A DNA stretch of 35,905 nucleotides. It comes from Lachnospiraceae bacterium. GTDB lineage: Bacteria > Bacillota > Clostridia > Lachnospirales > Lachnospiraceae. Every line of letters starts with the position of its first letter. The first letter of the stretch is position 1. The position numbers and the translations under genes were made by a program. The DNA lies in NCBI GenBank assembly GCA_022769665.1, contig JALEIR010000049.1, positions 1 through 35,905 of the forward strand, read 5' to 3'. Positions 8,451 through 17,951 of this stretch are shown here, piece by piece. The notes under the pieces were generated by a model. That model did no database searches. It was not told the DNA's origin and was given only the letters and a program-made list of their open reading frames with translations.

Positions 8451-8765
8451 ATGAAAGAAAATGAAAAGCCGGAAACTGAAAAACAAAATTCAGTGGAAAT
8501 TCTGAAAAGGATTGCCGTTCAGGTTGAGGAGAATCAAAAGAGCCGTCCTGTAGATAAACTGGATATCGTAAAGGATATCCTGGGGTTCTTTGCGGCTGTA
8601 GCCCTTGGATACGGCTGGGCATTGCTGATGCTGTTGATTATCAGTTTTGTTACGCTTGGCTATCTGCACATGCGGTTTGACCGGATGCTTGTGTGGTCAG
8701 GACTTTTTACGGCAGGTATTGCAGTACTGTATATCATACATATTGTGAGGAAATATCGAAGATAA
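8451..8765 (+). CDS. Small two-helix membrane protein, unknown function
   Basis: A 104-residue protein with a charged, Glu/Lys-rich cytoplasmic N-terminus of about 40 residues (amphipathic around EILKRIAVQVEENQK) and two hydrophobic segments, about residues 45-67 and 78-98, ending in the basic tail RKYRR. I do not recognise a family. It begins 1 base after the arabinanase stop codon and is followed by a terminator, so it is the last gene of the locus transcript. The position suggests a membrane-linked accessory to the transporter or surface enzymes, but nothing in the sequence proves it. Confidence 0.7.
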   Translation: MKENEKPETEKQNSVEILKRIAVQVEENQKSRPVDKLDIVKDILGFFAAVALGYGWALLMLLIISFVTLGYLHMRFDRMLVWSGLFTAGIAVLYIIHIVRKYRR

Positions 8766-8773
8766 TTATCAAA

Positions 8774-8807
8774 ACATCCGGGATGGCAGATTCCGGATGT
8801 TTTTTTT
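8774..8807 (+). terminator. Intrinsic terminator ending the arabinan operon
   Basis: ACATCCGG (8774-8781) pairs with CCGGATGT (8793-8800) around an 11-base loop and runs into T8 at 8800-8807. It lies 8 bases after the small membrane protein gene and separates that operon from the sensor-GGDEF-GH53 gene. Confidence 0.9.
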
Positions 8808-8843
8808 ACTGAAAATCTATTGAAAAAAATAACAAATTAAAAT

Positions 8844-8861
8844 ACTCTTTATATAGAGAGT
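8844..8861 (+). promoter_or_regulatory. Inverted repeat, possible operator/promoter region of the fusion gene
   Basis: ACTCT-N8-AGAGT, with CTCT-TTATAT-AGAG inside it, lies 47 bases before the ATG in an AT-rich gap (8808-8907). TTGAAA at 8820-8825 might serve as a -35, but no -10 at good spacing is convincing. The gene must have its own promoter here because a strong terminator lies just upstream. Confidence 0.3.
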
Positions 8862-8907
8862 GATTTACGTAAAACATTGAAAATGTAAGTTGAATGGGGG
8901 GTTATCT

Positions 8908-11900
8908 ATGAGGAAAATAGCATTGATATCCGATGGTTGGAAGAGACTTGTTACATATTCCTGGGTTGACGGAATTATGAGTTATGCAAAAGAGTCGGGG
9001 GAAGAAATTTGTCTTTATCATTTCAATACCAACGGAAACTGGAGCCGTGACAGGAAGTACAATAACGGTGAATATAATTTGTACACACTTCCGAATTACG
9101 AGGAATATGACGGAATTGTGTTTGACGGGACGAACACTACCGATCAGAAACAATTGGAAAAGATCGTCTCCAAATTAAAAACACTTCAGATTCCTGTGGT
9201 AAGCATTTCTTATGCGGTAGATGGGTTTTATTATGTGGGGAATAACAACAAAAAGCTTTTCCGCCGGATGATAGATCATCTCTATCAGGTACATGGCTGC
9301 AGGGATTTTGTATTTGCCGGCGGACCGGACTACAATTATGAAAACCAAATGCGCTATGAGGCATTTAAGGAGGCAATGGAGGAATACGGACTGCCCGCGG
9401 GGGAAGACAGATGTCTGTTCGGCGATTTTGATTTTGGAACCGGTGTGCGCTATATGCAGGAGTGGGTGGAGCAGAAGAAAAAGCTTCCGGGAGCATTTGT
9501 GTGTGCAAACGATAATATTGCAGCAGGGATGTGTTCGGCAGCGGAACAGTTGGGCTATCAGATACCCCGGGATTTTATGGTCACGGGCTTTGATAACCTG
9601 GATAAGGCTGCTTATTACAAACCGCAGATTTCAACAGTGGAGCATAACCGCGGCAATATCGGAAGGGCAGCTCTGATGATTCTGCAGCGGGTGTGGAAAG
9701 GTGAAGAAGTGGAACCCTTTCACTATTTTACCTCGGAATGCATCTTTGCGGAGAGCTGCGGATGCCCAAACAGCGGCAGGGTAGAATATCGTGATTATGC
9801 GAAGTGGCAGATTGAATATTCGGTAAAAAGAGAATATGAAGAAGAAGCGGTAATGGAACTGGAGAATCATATTGCCGAATGTAACGATTATCGAAAACTG
9901 TTTAAGAACTTTGCCGAATACATCCTTTCGTTAAGCTGTGACGGAGTGTATATTGTGGTTGACAAAAAACTGTTGGAAGCCGATATGGATACGACTTTTC
10001 CGACGGACGGATTTGACCGGAAGAACATGGTAATCGGATATGCAGCGGAAAAAGAAGGGGAAGTACATATTGCAGACGCAAAGGAACTGGAAAGATATCT
10101 GGATGAAAACGGATTGCAAACATTTTACATGTTTAGCCCGATTCACTTCCGTGAGCAGCTGGTGGGATATACTATCTTGAAAAATCCTGCCTTTTTGTAC
10201 GAAAATCCGTATTTTTATGATGTGCATTCTGTTTTTGTTTCCAAGCTTGAAAACTTATTGAAACAGACCAAACTGAAAAATATATACAACAGGGATCCGC
10301 TGACAAAATTATACAATCGTGTTGCATACCATGAGATGATTGTGCCGCAGTTTGATAAATTTCAGAAACAAAACCTGAAATGTGCCATGGTATTTTTCGA
10401 TGTGGACGGTTTCAAGGAGATAAACGATACCTACGGACATGATTTCGGGGATACAGTACTGAAGAAAATTGCAGGCGCGCTGGAACAGAATAAACCGGAA
10501 AACGGATTTGCCTACCGGTTTGGCGGCGATGAATTTGTTGTATTTTTTACGGATGCGACGATGGAAAAATGTTACGATTTCGTACAACGTGTCAACAATG
10601 TTTTAGACCCTCAGCAGATACATGTCAGCCACGGAATCATTATTACGGATCCGAAGAATAATCTGACTTTGGACGAATATCTGGTTATGGCAGACAAAAA
10701 AATGTATGAAGTGAAGTGTGCCAGAAAAAGGAAAGCAAAGATTAAATTTTTGAAGGGAGTGGATATATCTTCTCTTCCGGAGCATTTGGACGGAGGGGAG
10801 AGTTTCTATACGGCTGACGGAAGATGCGTGGACGCTTTTGAATTGCTGAAAGAGAACCGGATTAACTCAGTCCGGCTGCGTATCTGGAATGACCCCGCTC
10901 AGTATGCGGAATCGAAGGGGTATTGCGATTTGAAGCATACCCTGGAGATGGCAAGGAAAATCAAAGCATACGGTATGCATTTTATGCTGGATTTTCATTA
11001 CTCGGATTACTGGGCGGACCCGGGACAGCAGCGCAAGCCCCATGCGTGGGAGAATCTTACTTTGCACGAACTGAAAGACGCTGTATATGCATATACAAAA
11101 GAAGTACTTGATACACTGGAGGAACACGGATGCCTTCCGGATATTGTGCAGATTGGGAACGAAATCCGAAGCGGAATGCTTTTCCCGGAGGGGGCAGTTC
11201 CGAATTATCAGAATCTGGCGGGACTCATCAATGCCGGTATACGTGCGGTAAGAGACAAATCAGCGGAAATATCGGTAATGGTTCATTTGGACCAGGGAGG
11301 GCGCTTCTTCTGTTTAAAGGAGTGGTTTGATGCCGTATTTGAAGCGGGAATGGAACCCATCGATGCAATCGGTATTTCATTCTATTCTTTCTGGCATGGG
11401 ACCTTTATGGATCTGAAAAATTCCATGGAACAGTTGATTGAAAGATATCATATTCCTGTTTTTGTGGTTGAAACGGCACATCCATGGAGGCATTGTAAGA
11501 ATGAACATGTCTCCAGGGAGCTGATGAAAACCGCAGGTCTTCCGGCAGGAGAAGAAGAACAGAAAAAGTCTCTGGAGCTTGTGATGCAGATTGCTTCCAT
11601 GGTATCCGGAAAACTTCCCACAGGTGTATATTACTGGGAGCCTCTGTGTATTCCGGGAAAGACATACGGCAGCTGGGATGAGAATATGGGAATGCTTGAT
11701 GAACACGGAAAAGCACTGCGTTCCTTTGAGGCATACCGAGATTTTGATCCGGCGCATCCGCCCATTGACCGGTTGGAGGAGTATATCAATGATTTGTATG
11801 TGGTGGATGAGTCTATGCATGTGCCGGTGGGAACAAATCTGATTCCAAACGGAAATTTCTCGGAAGGACTGAAGGACTGGTGGGTGAGCAGGAAACCGGA

Positions 11901-12258
11901 GGAAGTGGAAGTTACGGTTCAGAACGGAGAGGTGTATGTCTCGGCGAAATGTAATTTCACATTCGAATTGTCCAGCAGCGTGTTCATTGACAAACCCGGG
12001 AAATACCGTTTGTCGGCGGAGTACAGAGGCACCAATACCACCGGTGTGCAAGTGGAGTTATTCCTAAAGACAATTTCCTGCAATGAACAAAATGAGATAA
12101 TAAAGACTATATTCCCATCGGATGTTTGCTTTACGACATACTGTATAGATGATGTAATGCTCGAAATCGGGCAGGTTCAGCTTGGTATCCGGATGAATAC
12201 ACCGCCGATATTCGGAAGAATCAGAAACATCTCGCTTGTTGAGACAGAAAAGGATTGA
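8908..12258 (+). CDS. LacI-type sensor / diguanylate cyclase (GGDEF) / GH53 galactanase fusion protein
   Basis: A single uninterrupted 1116-residue frame. Residues 1-285 form a LacI/RbsB-type sugar-binding domain without the usual DNA-binding head (MRKIALISDGW, FVCANDNIAAG, VTGFDNLDKA). Residues 310-455 are a linker and possible GAF-like domain. Residues 460-610 are a GGDEF domain with intact FGGDEF (GGDEF at 539-543) and FFDVDGFKEINDTYGHDFGD; no RxxD inhibitory site precedes it. Residues 612-946 are a GH53 endo-beta-1,4-galactanase barrel with acid/base Glu752 (QIGNE) and nucleophile Glu855 (VVETAHPW). Residues 975-1116 look like a galactose-binding-type beta-sandwich (LIPNGNFSEGLKDWW). No signal peptide or membrane helix is seen, so it should act in the cytosol. 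The ATG at 8908 follows GGGGGG with 6-base spacing. Predicted: c-di-GMP synthesis controlled by sugar, joined to hydrolysis or sensing of galacto-oligosaccharides. Confidence 0.88.
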   Translation: MRKIALISDGWKRLVTYSWVDGIMSYAKESGEEICLYHFNTNGNWSRDRKYNNGEYNLYTLPNYEEYDGIVFDGTNTTDQKQLEKIVSKLKTLQIPVVSISYAVDGFYYVGNNNKKLFRRMIDHLYQVHGCRDFVFAGGPDYNYENQMRYEAFKEAMEEYGLPAGEDRCLFGDFDFGTGVRYMQEWVEQKKKLPGAFVCANDNIAAGMCSAAEQLGYQIPRDFMVTGFDNLDKAAYYKPQISTVEHNRGNIGRAALMILQRVWKGEEVEPFHYFTSECIFAESCGCPNSGRVEYRDYAKWQIEYSVKREYEEEAVMELENHIAECNDYRKLFKNFAEYILSLSCDGVYIVVDKKLLEADMDTTFPTDGFDRKNMVIGYAAEKEGEVHIADAKELERYLDENGLQTFYMFSPIHFREQLVGYTILKNPAFLYENPYFYDVHSVFVSKLENLLKQTKLKNIYNRDPLTKLYNRVAYHEMIVPQFDKFQKQNLKCAMVFFDVDGFKEINDTYGHDFGDTVLKKIAGALEQNKPENGFAYRFGGDEFVVFFTDATMEKCYDFVQRVNNVLDPQQIHVSHGIIITDPKNNLTLDEYLVMADKKMYEVKCARKRKAKIKFLKGVDISSLPEHLDGGESFYTADGRCVDAFELLKENRINSVRLRIWNDPAQYAESKGYCDLKHTLEMARKIKAYGMHFMLDFHYSDYWADPGQQRKPHAWENLTLHELKDAVYAYTKEVLDTLEEHGCLPDIVQIGNEIRSGMLFPEGAVPNYQNLAGLINAGIRAVRDKSAEISVMVHLDQGGRFFCLKEWFDAVFEAGMEPIDAIGISFYSFWHGTFMDLKNSMEQLIERYHIPVFVVETAHPWRHCKNEHVSRELMKTAGLPAGEEEQKKSLELVMQIASMVSGKLPTGVYYWEPLCIPGKTYGSWDENMGMLDEHGKALRSFEAYRDFDPAHPPIDRLEEYINDLYVVDESMHVPVGTNLIPNGNFSEGLKDWWVSRKPEEVEVTVQNGEVYVSAKCNFTFELSSSVFIDKPGKYRLSAEYRGTNTTGVQVELFLKTISCNEQNEIIKTIFPSDVCFTTYCIDDVMLEIGQVQLGIRMNTPPIFGRIRNISLVETEKD

Positions 12259-12265
12259 AAATATA

Positions 12266-13652
12266 ATGAAAAGAAATATACGGAAAAGAAAAAACAGGAA
12301 AGAAATATGTGCGTTGTGTATCGGGGCATGCTTATGTGCTTTTCTTTTGACGGGATGCGGGAAAGAGGAAGCCGATACGGAAAATGACTTTTCGGTTACC
12401 CTTCCCACCGGTCCGGAAGATTCGGACGTATACATTGAGGCAATTCCGGATATTTCAGACGATTTTATCCGGGGAATGGATGCTTCTTCGGTGCTTGTAG
12501 AAGAGAACAGCGGAGTCGTATACTATAACTTCGATGGTGAAGAACAGGACGTTTTCCGGACTTTGGCGGAATCCGGCGTAAACTATATTCGTCTCCGTGT
12601 ATGGAATGATCCCTATGATGAAAACGGAAACGGGTATGGCGGCGGAAATTACAAAATCCGGTCTCACAGAAATGCTGGATGCAGGTGTGGATGTGGGAAT
12701 GGTGCAGATTGGAAATGAAATCAATTACGGCATGTCCGGCGAAAAGAATCCCTCCAAGGTTGTTGAACTGTTAAAGGCAGGAAGCAGGGCAGTTCGTGAA
12801 ATTTCAGAAGCCTATGATAAGGATATTCAGATTGTTGTTCATTACACAAGAATTACAGAGCCTGTAAAATTGTACAGACTGGTTGAAAATCTGGCAGATA
12901 AGGAACTGGACTATGACATCATCGGTTTGTCCTATTACCCGTTCTGGGACGGAAGCTTCGCAAATATGCAGAAGGTTGTGAGAAAAATAAGGGAAGAGTA
13001 TGGGAAGAATGTGGTAATAGCGGAAACCTCCTATTGCTATACATCGGAGGATGGCGACGGCGCCGGCAACAGTCTGGTGGGAATCAACGATTTGGTTGAC
13101 GGATATCCTGCAACGGTACAGGGTCAGGCAAGTATGATTCGCGATGTCTTTGCCGCCGCAAATGAGGCGGGTGCTGACGGAGTATTCTACTGGGAGGGAA
13201 CATGGCTTCCGGTAGGTAAGGCTACAGAGGACAATTCCGCTATATGGGAAAAGTACGGAAGCGGCTGGGCAAGCAGTTATGCATCCGATTATGACCCGGA
13301 GGATGCCTATTCCGGGGATGTTGCGTTTCATTTTTATTCAGCGGTTTCGGATATGAAGTTTGCCATAGAGCAGGAATTTTCGGATCTGGAACCGGGGATT
13401 TATTATCTGACTGTGTTTTCACAGGGCGGTGACGCGGATGAAAATGCAGCCTTTGAGCTGTATGCCGTGACAGGCGGGGAGGAACAAACTGCTCCGTTTC
13501 GATTGACGACTTATTCCGATTGGAAAAATCCTGTTATTCCGGAAATGAAAGTGACTGACGGCAAACTTACAATCGGTATCCGAATAGCAACAAATGCAAA
13601 GAGCTGGGGTACCGTGGATGATTTTGCGCTATATAAAATAGCAGATGAATAA
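12266..13652 (+). pseudogene. Broken secreted GH53 endo-beta-1,4-galactanase (internal deletion and frameshift)
   Basis: The first frame (from ATG 12266) encodes a lipoprotein signal (lipobox LTGC) and the start of a GH53 domain (GMDASSVLVEENSG, YIRLRVWNDP, NGYGGGNY). It loses homology at about 12650 and stops at 12716-12718. The second frame picks up at 12651 (TKSGLTEMLDAGVDVGMVQIGNE, acid/base Glu at 12717-12719) and runs through the nucleophile (VIAETSYCYT, Glu at 13023-13025) and a C-terminal beta-sandwich to 13652. Against the intact GH53 domain in the preceding gene, about 60 residues are missing, including the HYSD.WADP strand. About 180 bp not divisible by three has therefore been lost. 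The barrel cannot fold normally, so this is called a pseudogene. It starts 7 bases after the fusion gene and was probably cotranscribed with it. An assembly error is possible. Confidence 0.8.
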
Positions 13653-13767
13653 TGAGCCGGATTTTGCGAAGTGAACTGATGGAATAATACAGGGAAAATC
13701 CAAAAAAAGGAAGTGATGGTGTCCGGCAGACAGAATCGGGCAATTCCGTAAAAAATGAAAAGAGGGA

Positions 13768-13796
13768 TTGACAGGGCAAATCAGAGGTGATAGACT
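13768..13796 (+). promoter_or_regulatory. Sigma-A promoter of the glyA-fhs-folD operon
   Basis: Perfect -35 TTGACA (13768-13773), 17-base spacer, -10 TAGACT (13791-13796). Transcription would start near 13803, about 30 bases before the riboswitch. The preceding 115 bases (13653-13767) hold no gene or other signal that I can see. Confidence 0.75.
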
Positions 13797-13833
13797 GTCC
13801 GCATAAAACAACAAATAAAGTCGGATGAAAAAT

Positions 13834-14003
13834 TCGGGAGAGACTATATTTCACCACAGTTTTTTGTTTGGATTTGAGATAATAGCGCCGAAGGGGCAGT
13901 CGCGATAAACTCTCAGGCAAAAGGACCGGATTTTGACGATACTCTGGAGAGCAAAGGGGCACCGAAGAAGTGAAATCTTTCAGGTTGATAAAGACAGAGG
14001 CGT
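13834..14003 (+). promoter_or_regulatory. Tandem glycine riboswitch
   Basis: Two glycine aptamers in the usual order. The first runs from GGGAGAGAC (about 13837) through GCGCCGAAGGGGCA (13885-13898) to CTCTCAGGCAAAAGGACCG (13910-13928). The second runs from ACTCTGGAGAGCAAAGGGGCACCGAAG (split here: ACTCTGGAGAGC, GGGGCACCGAAG) to TCAGG...AAAGACAGAGG ending near 14000. These conserved core strings are diagnostic. The 3' side of the second P1 (CAGAGGCGTAT) shares CGTAT with the 5' arm of the following terminator, so glycine binding should block the terminator and turn glyA on. Confidence 0.95.
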
Positions 14004-14047
14004 ATTTATGTCAGAAGTATGTTCTGATATGAGTACGTCGCTTTTTT
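14001..14047 (+). terminator. Riboswitch expression-platform terminator
   Basis: A 15-bp stem (14001-14015 with 14023-14037, three G-U pairs) around a 7-base loop is followed by TCGC and T6 at 14042-14047. Its 5' arm begins in the second aptamer's P1 strand, giving mutually exclusive structures. Confidence 0.88.
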
Positions 14048-14089
14048 ATATTTTTTAATGGAAATAAAAAGAAAAGGAGAGGAAAAACT

Positions 14090-15337
14090 ATGGTAAAGGA
14101 AATGATGGAATTGCTGGCACAGCAGGATGAAGAGGTTGGCGGCGCTATATTAAAGGAATTTGGGCGCCAGAGCAGAAACCTTGAGTTAATTGCTTCCGAG
14201 AACATTGTATCGGAAGCGTGTATGCTGGCTATGGGCAGCGTATTGACCAACAAATACGCAGAGGGCTATCCGGGAAAGAGATATTACGGCGGTTGTGAAG
14301 ATGTGGATATTGTGGAAAATCTGGCAATCGAACGTGCAAAGAAGCTGTTTGGCTGTGACTATGCCAATGTACAGCCTCATTCCGGCGCCCAGGCCAATAT
14401 GGCGGTACAGTTTGCGGTATTGCAGCCCGGTGACACCATCATGGGCATGAACCTCGACCAGGGCGGACATCTGACACACGGTTCACCGGTCAATATGTCC
14501 GGTAAGTATTTCCATGTGGTACCTTACGGTGTGGATGAGCAGGGATTCCTGGATTATGACCAGATGAGAAAGCTTGCACTGGAATGCAAACCGAAAATGA
14601 TTATTGCCGGTGCCAGCGCTTATGCGAGAACCATAGATTTCAAGAAATTCAGAGAGGTTGCCGATGAGGTTGGCGCAGTGTTGATGGTGGATATGGCACA
14701 TATTGCGGGACTTGTGGCAGCAGGCCTTCATCCGAGCCCCATCCCTTATGCGGACGTCGTTACAACAACCACGCACAAAACCCTGAGAGGACCCAGAGGC
14801 GGCTTAATTCTTGCCAATAAGGAAGCTGCTGAGAAATTTAACTTTAACAAGGCTATTTTCCCCGGTATTCAGGGCGGACCTTTGATGCATGTCATCGCAG
14901 GAAAAGCTGTTTGCTTTGGTGAGGCATTAAAACCGGAATTCAAGGCTTACCAGGAACAGGTTGTCAAAAATGCCAAGGCATTGTCTGCAGCGTTAATTGA
15001 CGAAGGCTTTGATATTCTGACCGGTGGTACAGACAATCATCTGATGCTGGTTGATTTGCGTAAGATGGACATCAGCGGAAAGGAACTGCAGAACAGATGT
15101 GATGCCGCATATATTACATTGAACAAGAATACGGTACCCAACGATCCCAGAAGCCCGTTTGTAACCTCCGGTGTCAGAATCGGTACACCTGCCGTTACCA
15201 CAAGAGGACTGGTGGAAGAGGATATGAAGAAGGTTGCCGAACTGATTCGCCTGGTTGCAACCGATTACGAAGCAAAAGCAGATTATGTCAGAGACGAGGT
15301 AACAAAGATCTGCGAGAAATATCCTATTTACAGATAG
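14090..15337 (+). CDS. glyA: Serine hydroxymethyltransferase
   Basis: A PLP enzyme interconverting serine plus tetrahydrofolate with glycine plus 5,10-methylene-tetrahydrofolate in the cytosol. The 415-residue length is standard. Diagnostic segments are [11 protein letters not shown] (about 29-39), [33 protein letters not shown], and [14 protein letters not shown] with the PLP-binding Lys230. The ATG at 14090 follows AAAGGAGAGG. It is first in glyA-fhs-folD, a complete serine/glycine one-carbon module, under the glycine riboswitch; an ON switch would use surplus glycine. Nothing in the sequence is abnormal. Confidence 0.98.
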   Translation: MVKEMMELLAQQDEEVGGAILKEFGRQSRNLELIASENIVSEACMLAMGSVLTNKYAEGYPGKRYYGGCEDVDIVENLAIERAKKLFGCDYANVQPHSGAQANMAVQFAVLQPGDTIMGMNLDQGGHLTHGSPVNMSGKYFHVVPYGVDEQGFLDYDQMRKLALECKPKMIIAGASAYARTIDFKKFREVADEVGAVLMVDMAHIAGLVAAGLHPSPIPYADVVTTTTHKTLRGPRGGLILANKEAAEKFNFNKAIFPGIQGGPLMHVIAGKAVCFGEALKPEFKAYQEQVVKNAKALSAALIDEGFDILTGGTDNHLMLVDLRKMDISGKELQNRCDAAYITLNKNTVPNDPRSPFVTSGVRIGTPAVTTRGLVEEDMKKVAELIRLVATDYEAKADYVRDEVTKICEKYPIYR

Positions 15338-15364
15338 AAAAAACGGAGAGGTATGGTAATCAAT

Positions 15365-17035
15365 ATGAAGACGGATATTCAGATAGCACAGGAGGCGGTA
15401 CTGGCGCCTATACAGGACGTTGCAGCCAAGCTGGACATTACAGCGGACGAACTGGAGCTCTACGGCAAGTATAAGGCAAAGCTTTCAACAGAGCTTTGGG
15501 ACAAGGTAAAAAATAATCCGGACGGAAAGCTTATTCTGGTGACTGCCATCAATCCGACTCCCGCCGGCGAGGGAAAAACAACAACCAGTGTAGGACTTGG
15601 CGAAGCCTTCGGCAAGCTTGGGAAAAAGGCAGTTATCGCGCTGCGGGAACCGTCTCTCGGACCGTGCTTCGGCATCAAGGGAGGGGCAGCAGGCGGCGGA
15701 TATGCCCAGGTGGTGCCCATGGAGGATTTGAATCTGCATTTCACCGGTGATTTCCATGCCATTACCTCTGCCAACAATCTTCTGGCAGCCTTGCTGGACA
15801 ATCACATCCAGCAGGGCAATGCTCTGGGCATTGATACAAGACAGATTGTGTGGAAACGCTGCATGGATATGAATGACAGAGTCCTTCGCAACATCGTGGT
15901 AGGATTGGGCAGCAAGGCAGACGGTGTGGTAAGAGAGGATCATTTTGTGATTACCGTAGCATCCGAAATTATGGCCATTCTCTGCCTTGCAAATGACATG
16001 AAGGACTTAAAGGAGCGTCTCGGCAGGATTATTGTGGCCTACAATTATGAAGGAAAGCCCGTTACCGCAGAGGATTTGCAGGCAACCGGTGCCATGGCGG
16101 CTCTGCTGAAAGATGCTTTGAAACCAAATCTGATTCAGACCCTGGAACATACTCCTGCGTTGGTACACGGCGGTCCCTTTGCCAACATTGCCCACGGCTG
16201 TAACAGCGTACAGGCGACGAAAATCGGCTTAAAGCTGGCAGACTACTGCATAACGGAGGCCGGCTTCGGCGCAGACCTGGGTGCAGAGAAATTCTTTGAT
16301 ATTAAGTGCCGCAAGGCAGGCCTGAAGCCGGATGCCGTTGTTCTTGTGGCAACCGTCAGGGCACTGAAATACAACGGCGGTGTGCCAAAGGACGAACTGG
16401 CCGCAGAAAATCCGGATGCGCTGAAGGCGGGTATTGTCAATCTGGAGAAGCATATTGAGAACCTGCAAAAGTATGGGGTTCCGGTTGTGGTCACACTGAA
16501 TCGTTTCGCTACGGACAGTGAAGCGGAGCTTTCCTTTGTAGAGAATTTCTGCAAAGAGCATGACTGTGACTTTGCCCTTTCCGAAGTTTGGGAGAAGGGC
16601 GGAGAAGGCGGTATTGATTTGGCCCATAAGGTTATATCAACCATCGAAAATAAGAGGAGCGACTTCCGCTTGTTGTATGACGATGAAATGCCGCTTGCAG
16701 AAAAGATTGAGACCATTGCAACCGAAATTTACGGTGCAGACGGTGTGGAATTTGAGAGCAGTGCAAAAAAGCAGCTGGCGAAGCTGACTGACCTTGGATT
16801 CGGCAATCTCCCTGTGTGCATGGCAAAGACACAGTACTCCTTCTCGGATGACCCGAATCTTTTGGGACGCCCCGAAAATTTCAAGATTCATGTCAGAGAG
16901 GTTTATGTATCTGCCGGAGCAGGTTTTGTGGTGGCGCTGACAGGAGCGGTAATGACCATGCCCGGCCTTCCCAAAAAACCTGCGGCGTACAGCATTGACG
17001 TTGATGAGAATGGTGTCATCACAGGACTATTTTAA
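15365..17035 (+). CDS. fhs: Formate-tetrahydrofolate ligase
   Basis: ATP-dependent ligation of formate to tetrahydrofolate giving 10-formyl-tetrahydrofolate. The 556-residue product has the nucleotide-binding [19 protein letters not shown] (about residues 62-80), [20 protein letters not shown] and [12 protein letters not shown] near the end, all typical. Family proteins normally begin MKTDIQIAQ, which places the start at 15365; an ATG at 15353 would add four residues and sits closer to the GGAGAGG site at 15345-15351, so the start is ambiguous by 12 bases. It lies between glyA and folD and supplies the one-carbon pool for purines or, with folD, formate-linked metabolism. Confidence 0.97.
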   Translation: MKTDIQIAQEAVLAPIQDVAAKLDITADELELYGKYKAKLSTELWDKVKNNPDGKLILVTAINPTPAGEGKTTTSVGLGEAFGKLGKKAVIALREPSLGPCFGIKGGAAGGGYAQVVPMEDLNLHFTGDFHAITSANNLLAALLDNHIQQGNALGIDTRQIVWKRCMDMNDRVLRNIVVGLGSKADGVVREDHFVITVASEIMAILCLANDMKDLKERLGRIIVAYNYEGKPVTAEDLQATGAMAALLKDALKPNLIQTLEHTPALVHGGPFANIAHGCNSVQATKIGLKLADYCITEAGFGADLGAEKFFDIKCRKAGLKPDAVVLVATVRALKYNGGVPKDELAAENPDALKAGIVNLEKHIENLQKYGVPVVVTLNRFATDSEAELSFVENFCKEHDCDFALSEVWEKGGEGGIDLAHKVISTIENKRSDFRLLYDDEMPLAEKIETIATEIYGADGVEFESSAKKQLAKLTDLGFGNLPVCMAKTQYSFSDDPNLLGRPENFKIHVREVYVSAGAGFVVALTGAVMTMPGLPKKPAAYSIDVDENGVITGLF

Positions 17036-17059
17036 ATCATTTTAATAAGGAGGCCTGAT

Positions 17060-17896
17060 ATGTATCAGATAATTGACGGCAAGAAAATTTCCCAGGAAAT
17101 TAAAGATGAACTGAAGGAGAAAGTGGCGAAGCTGAAAGAGCAGGGGAAAAGAATAGCACTGGCTGTGATTCAGGTGGGAAATGATCCTGCTTCCGGTGTT
17201 TATGTCAATAATAAGAAGAAAGCCTGCGCGTATATCGGAATTGAGTCTCTTTCTTATGAGCTGCCTGAGGAGACCACGGAAGAGGAATTGCTCGCACTTG
17301 TGGAGAAGTTAAATCGGGATGAGTCGGTAAACGGTATTCTGGTTCAGCTGCCGCTGCCTGCACATATCGACGAAGAAAAAGTGATACAGACCATTTCTCC
17401 GAAAAAGGATGTAGACGGTTTTCATATGCAGAATGTGGGGGCGCTATGTGTCGGCGGAAAGGGTTTTGTGTCCTGTACCCCGCTGGGAATCATTACTCTA
17501 TTGAAGCGCTCGGGTATTGAGATAGCAGGTAAACGATGTGTGGTTATGGGCAGAAGCAATATTGTGGGAAAACCCATGTCCCTTTTGCTGCTGCGGGAAA
17601 ACGGAACCGTAACCGTCTGCCATTCCAAAACCCAAGATATGAAGGAGATTACAAGGCAGGCAGATATTCTTGTAGTAGCCATCGGAAAACCGAAATTTGT
17701 GGATGAAACTTATGTAAAGGAAGGTGCGGTAGTCATTGATGTGGGCATTCACAGAGATGCACAGAACAAGCTCTGCGGTGATGTGGATTTTGAGAAGGTT
17801 GCACCCCATACCAGTGCAATCACGCCTGTCCCTGGAGGTGTAGGTCCCATGACTATCGCCATGCTGATGAACAATTGTGTCAGTTCCGTCGAGTAG
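17060..17896 (+). CDS. folD: Methylenetetrahydrofolate dehydrogenase / methenyltetrahydrofolate cyclohydrolase
   Basis: Bifunctional enzyme linking 5,10-methylene- and 10-formyl-tetrahydrofolate, using NADP. The 278-residue length is normal. Visible signatures are YVNNKKKAC with the catalytic Tyr and Lys (about residues 50-58), ILVQLPLPAHID, PKKDVDGFH, the nucleotide-binding GRSNIVGKP, and the closing PVPGGVGPMT. The ATG follows AAGGAGG at 17047-17053. It completes the glyA-fhs-folD set. No terminator is seen between it and flgM, so some riboswitch-controlled transcripts may read on into the flagellar genes. Confidence 0.98.
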   Translation: MYQIIDGKKISQEIKDELKEKVAKLKEQGKRIALAVIQVGNDPASGVYVNNKKKACAYIGIESLSYELPEETTEEELLALVEKLNRDESVNGILVQLPLPAHIDEEKVIQTISPKKDVDGFHMQNVGALCVGGKGFVSCTPLGIITLLKRSGIEIAGKRCVVMGRSNIVGKPMSLLLLRENGTVTVCHSKTQDMKEITRQADILVVAIGKPKFVDETYVKEGAVVIDVGIHRDAQNKLCGDVDFEKVAPHTSAITPVPGGVGPMTIAMLMNNCVSSVE

Positions 17897-17951
17897 TTTT
17901 GCTGTTTCATAATTCAGAGGCACTTTTGTGCGAAAAACAATCGGGAAGGCC

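Noticed and set aside
10700..10760. The GGDEF-GH53 join as a misassembly
   Set aside because: The frame is unbroken, the GH53 domain starts at its normal first strand (FLKGVDISS) right after the last GGDEF helix, and base usage does not change; still worth a read check.
12266..13652. Programmed frameshift joining the two GH53 frames
   Set aside because: There is no slippery heptamer at the junction, and about 60 conserved residues would still be missing after any shift.
17911..17945. Terminator after folD (GCAC-TTTT-GTGC)
   Set aside because: The stem is only 4-5 bp and has no T-run after it.
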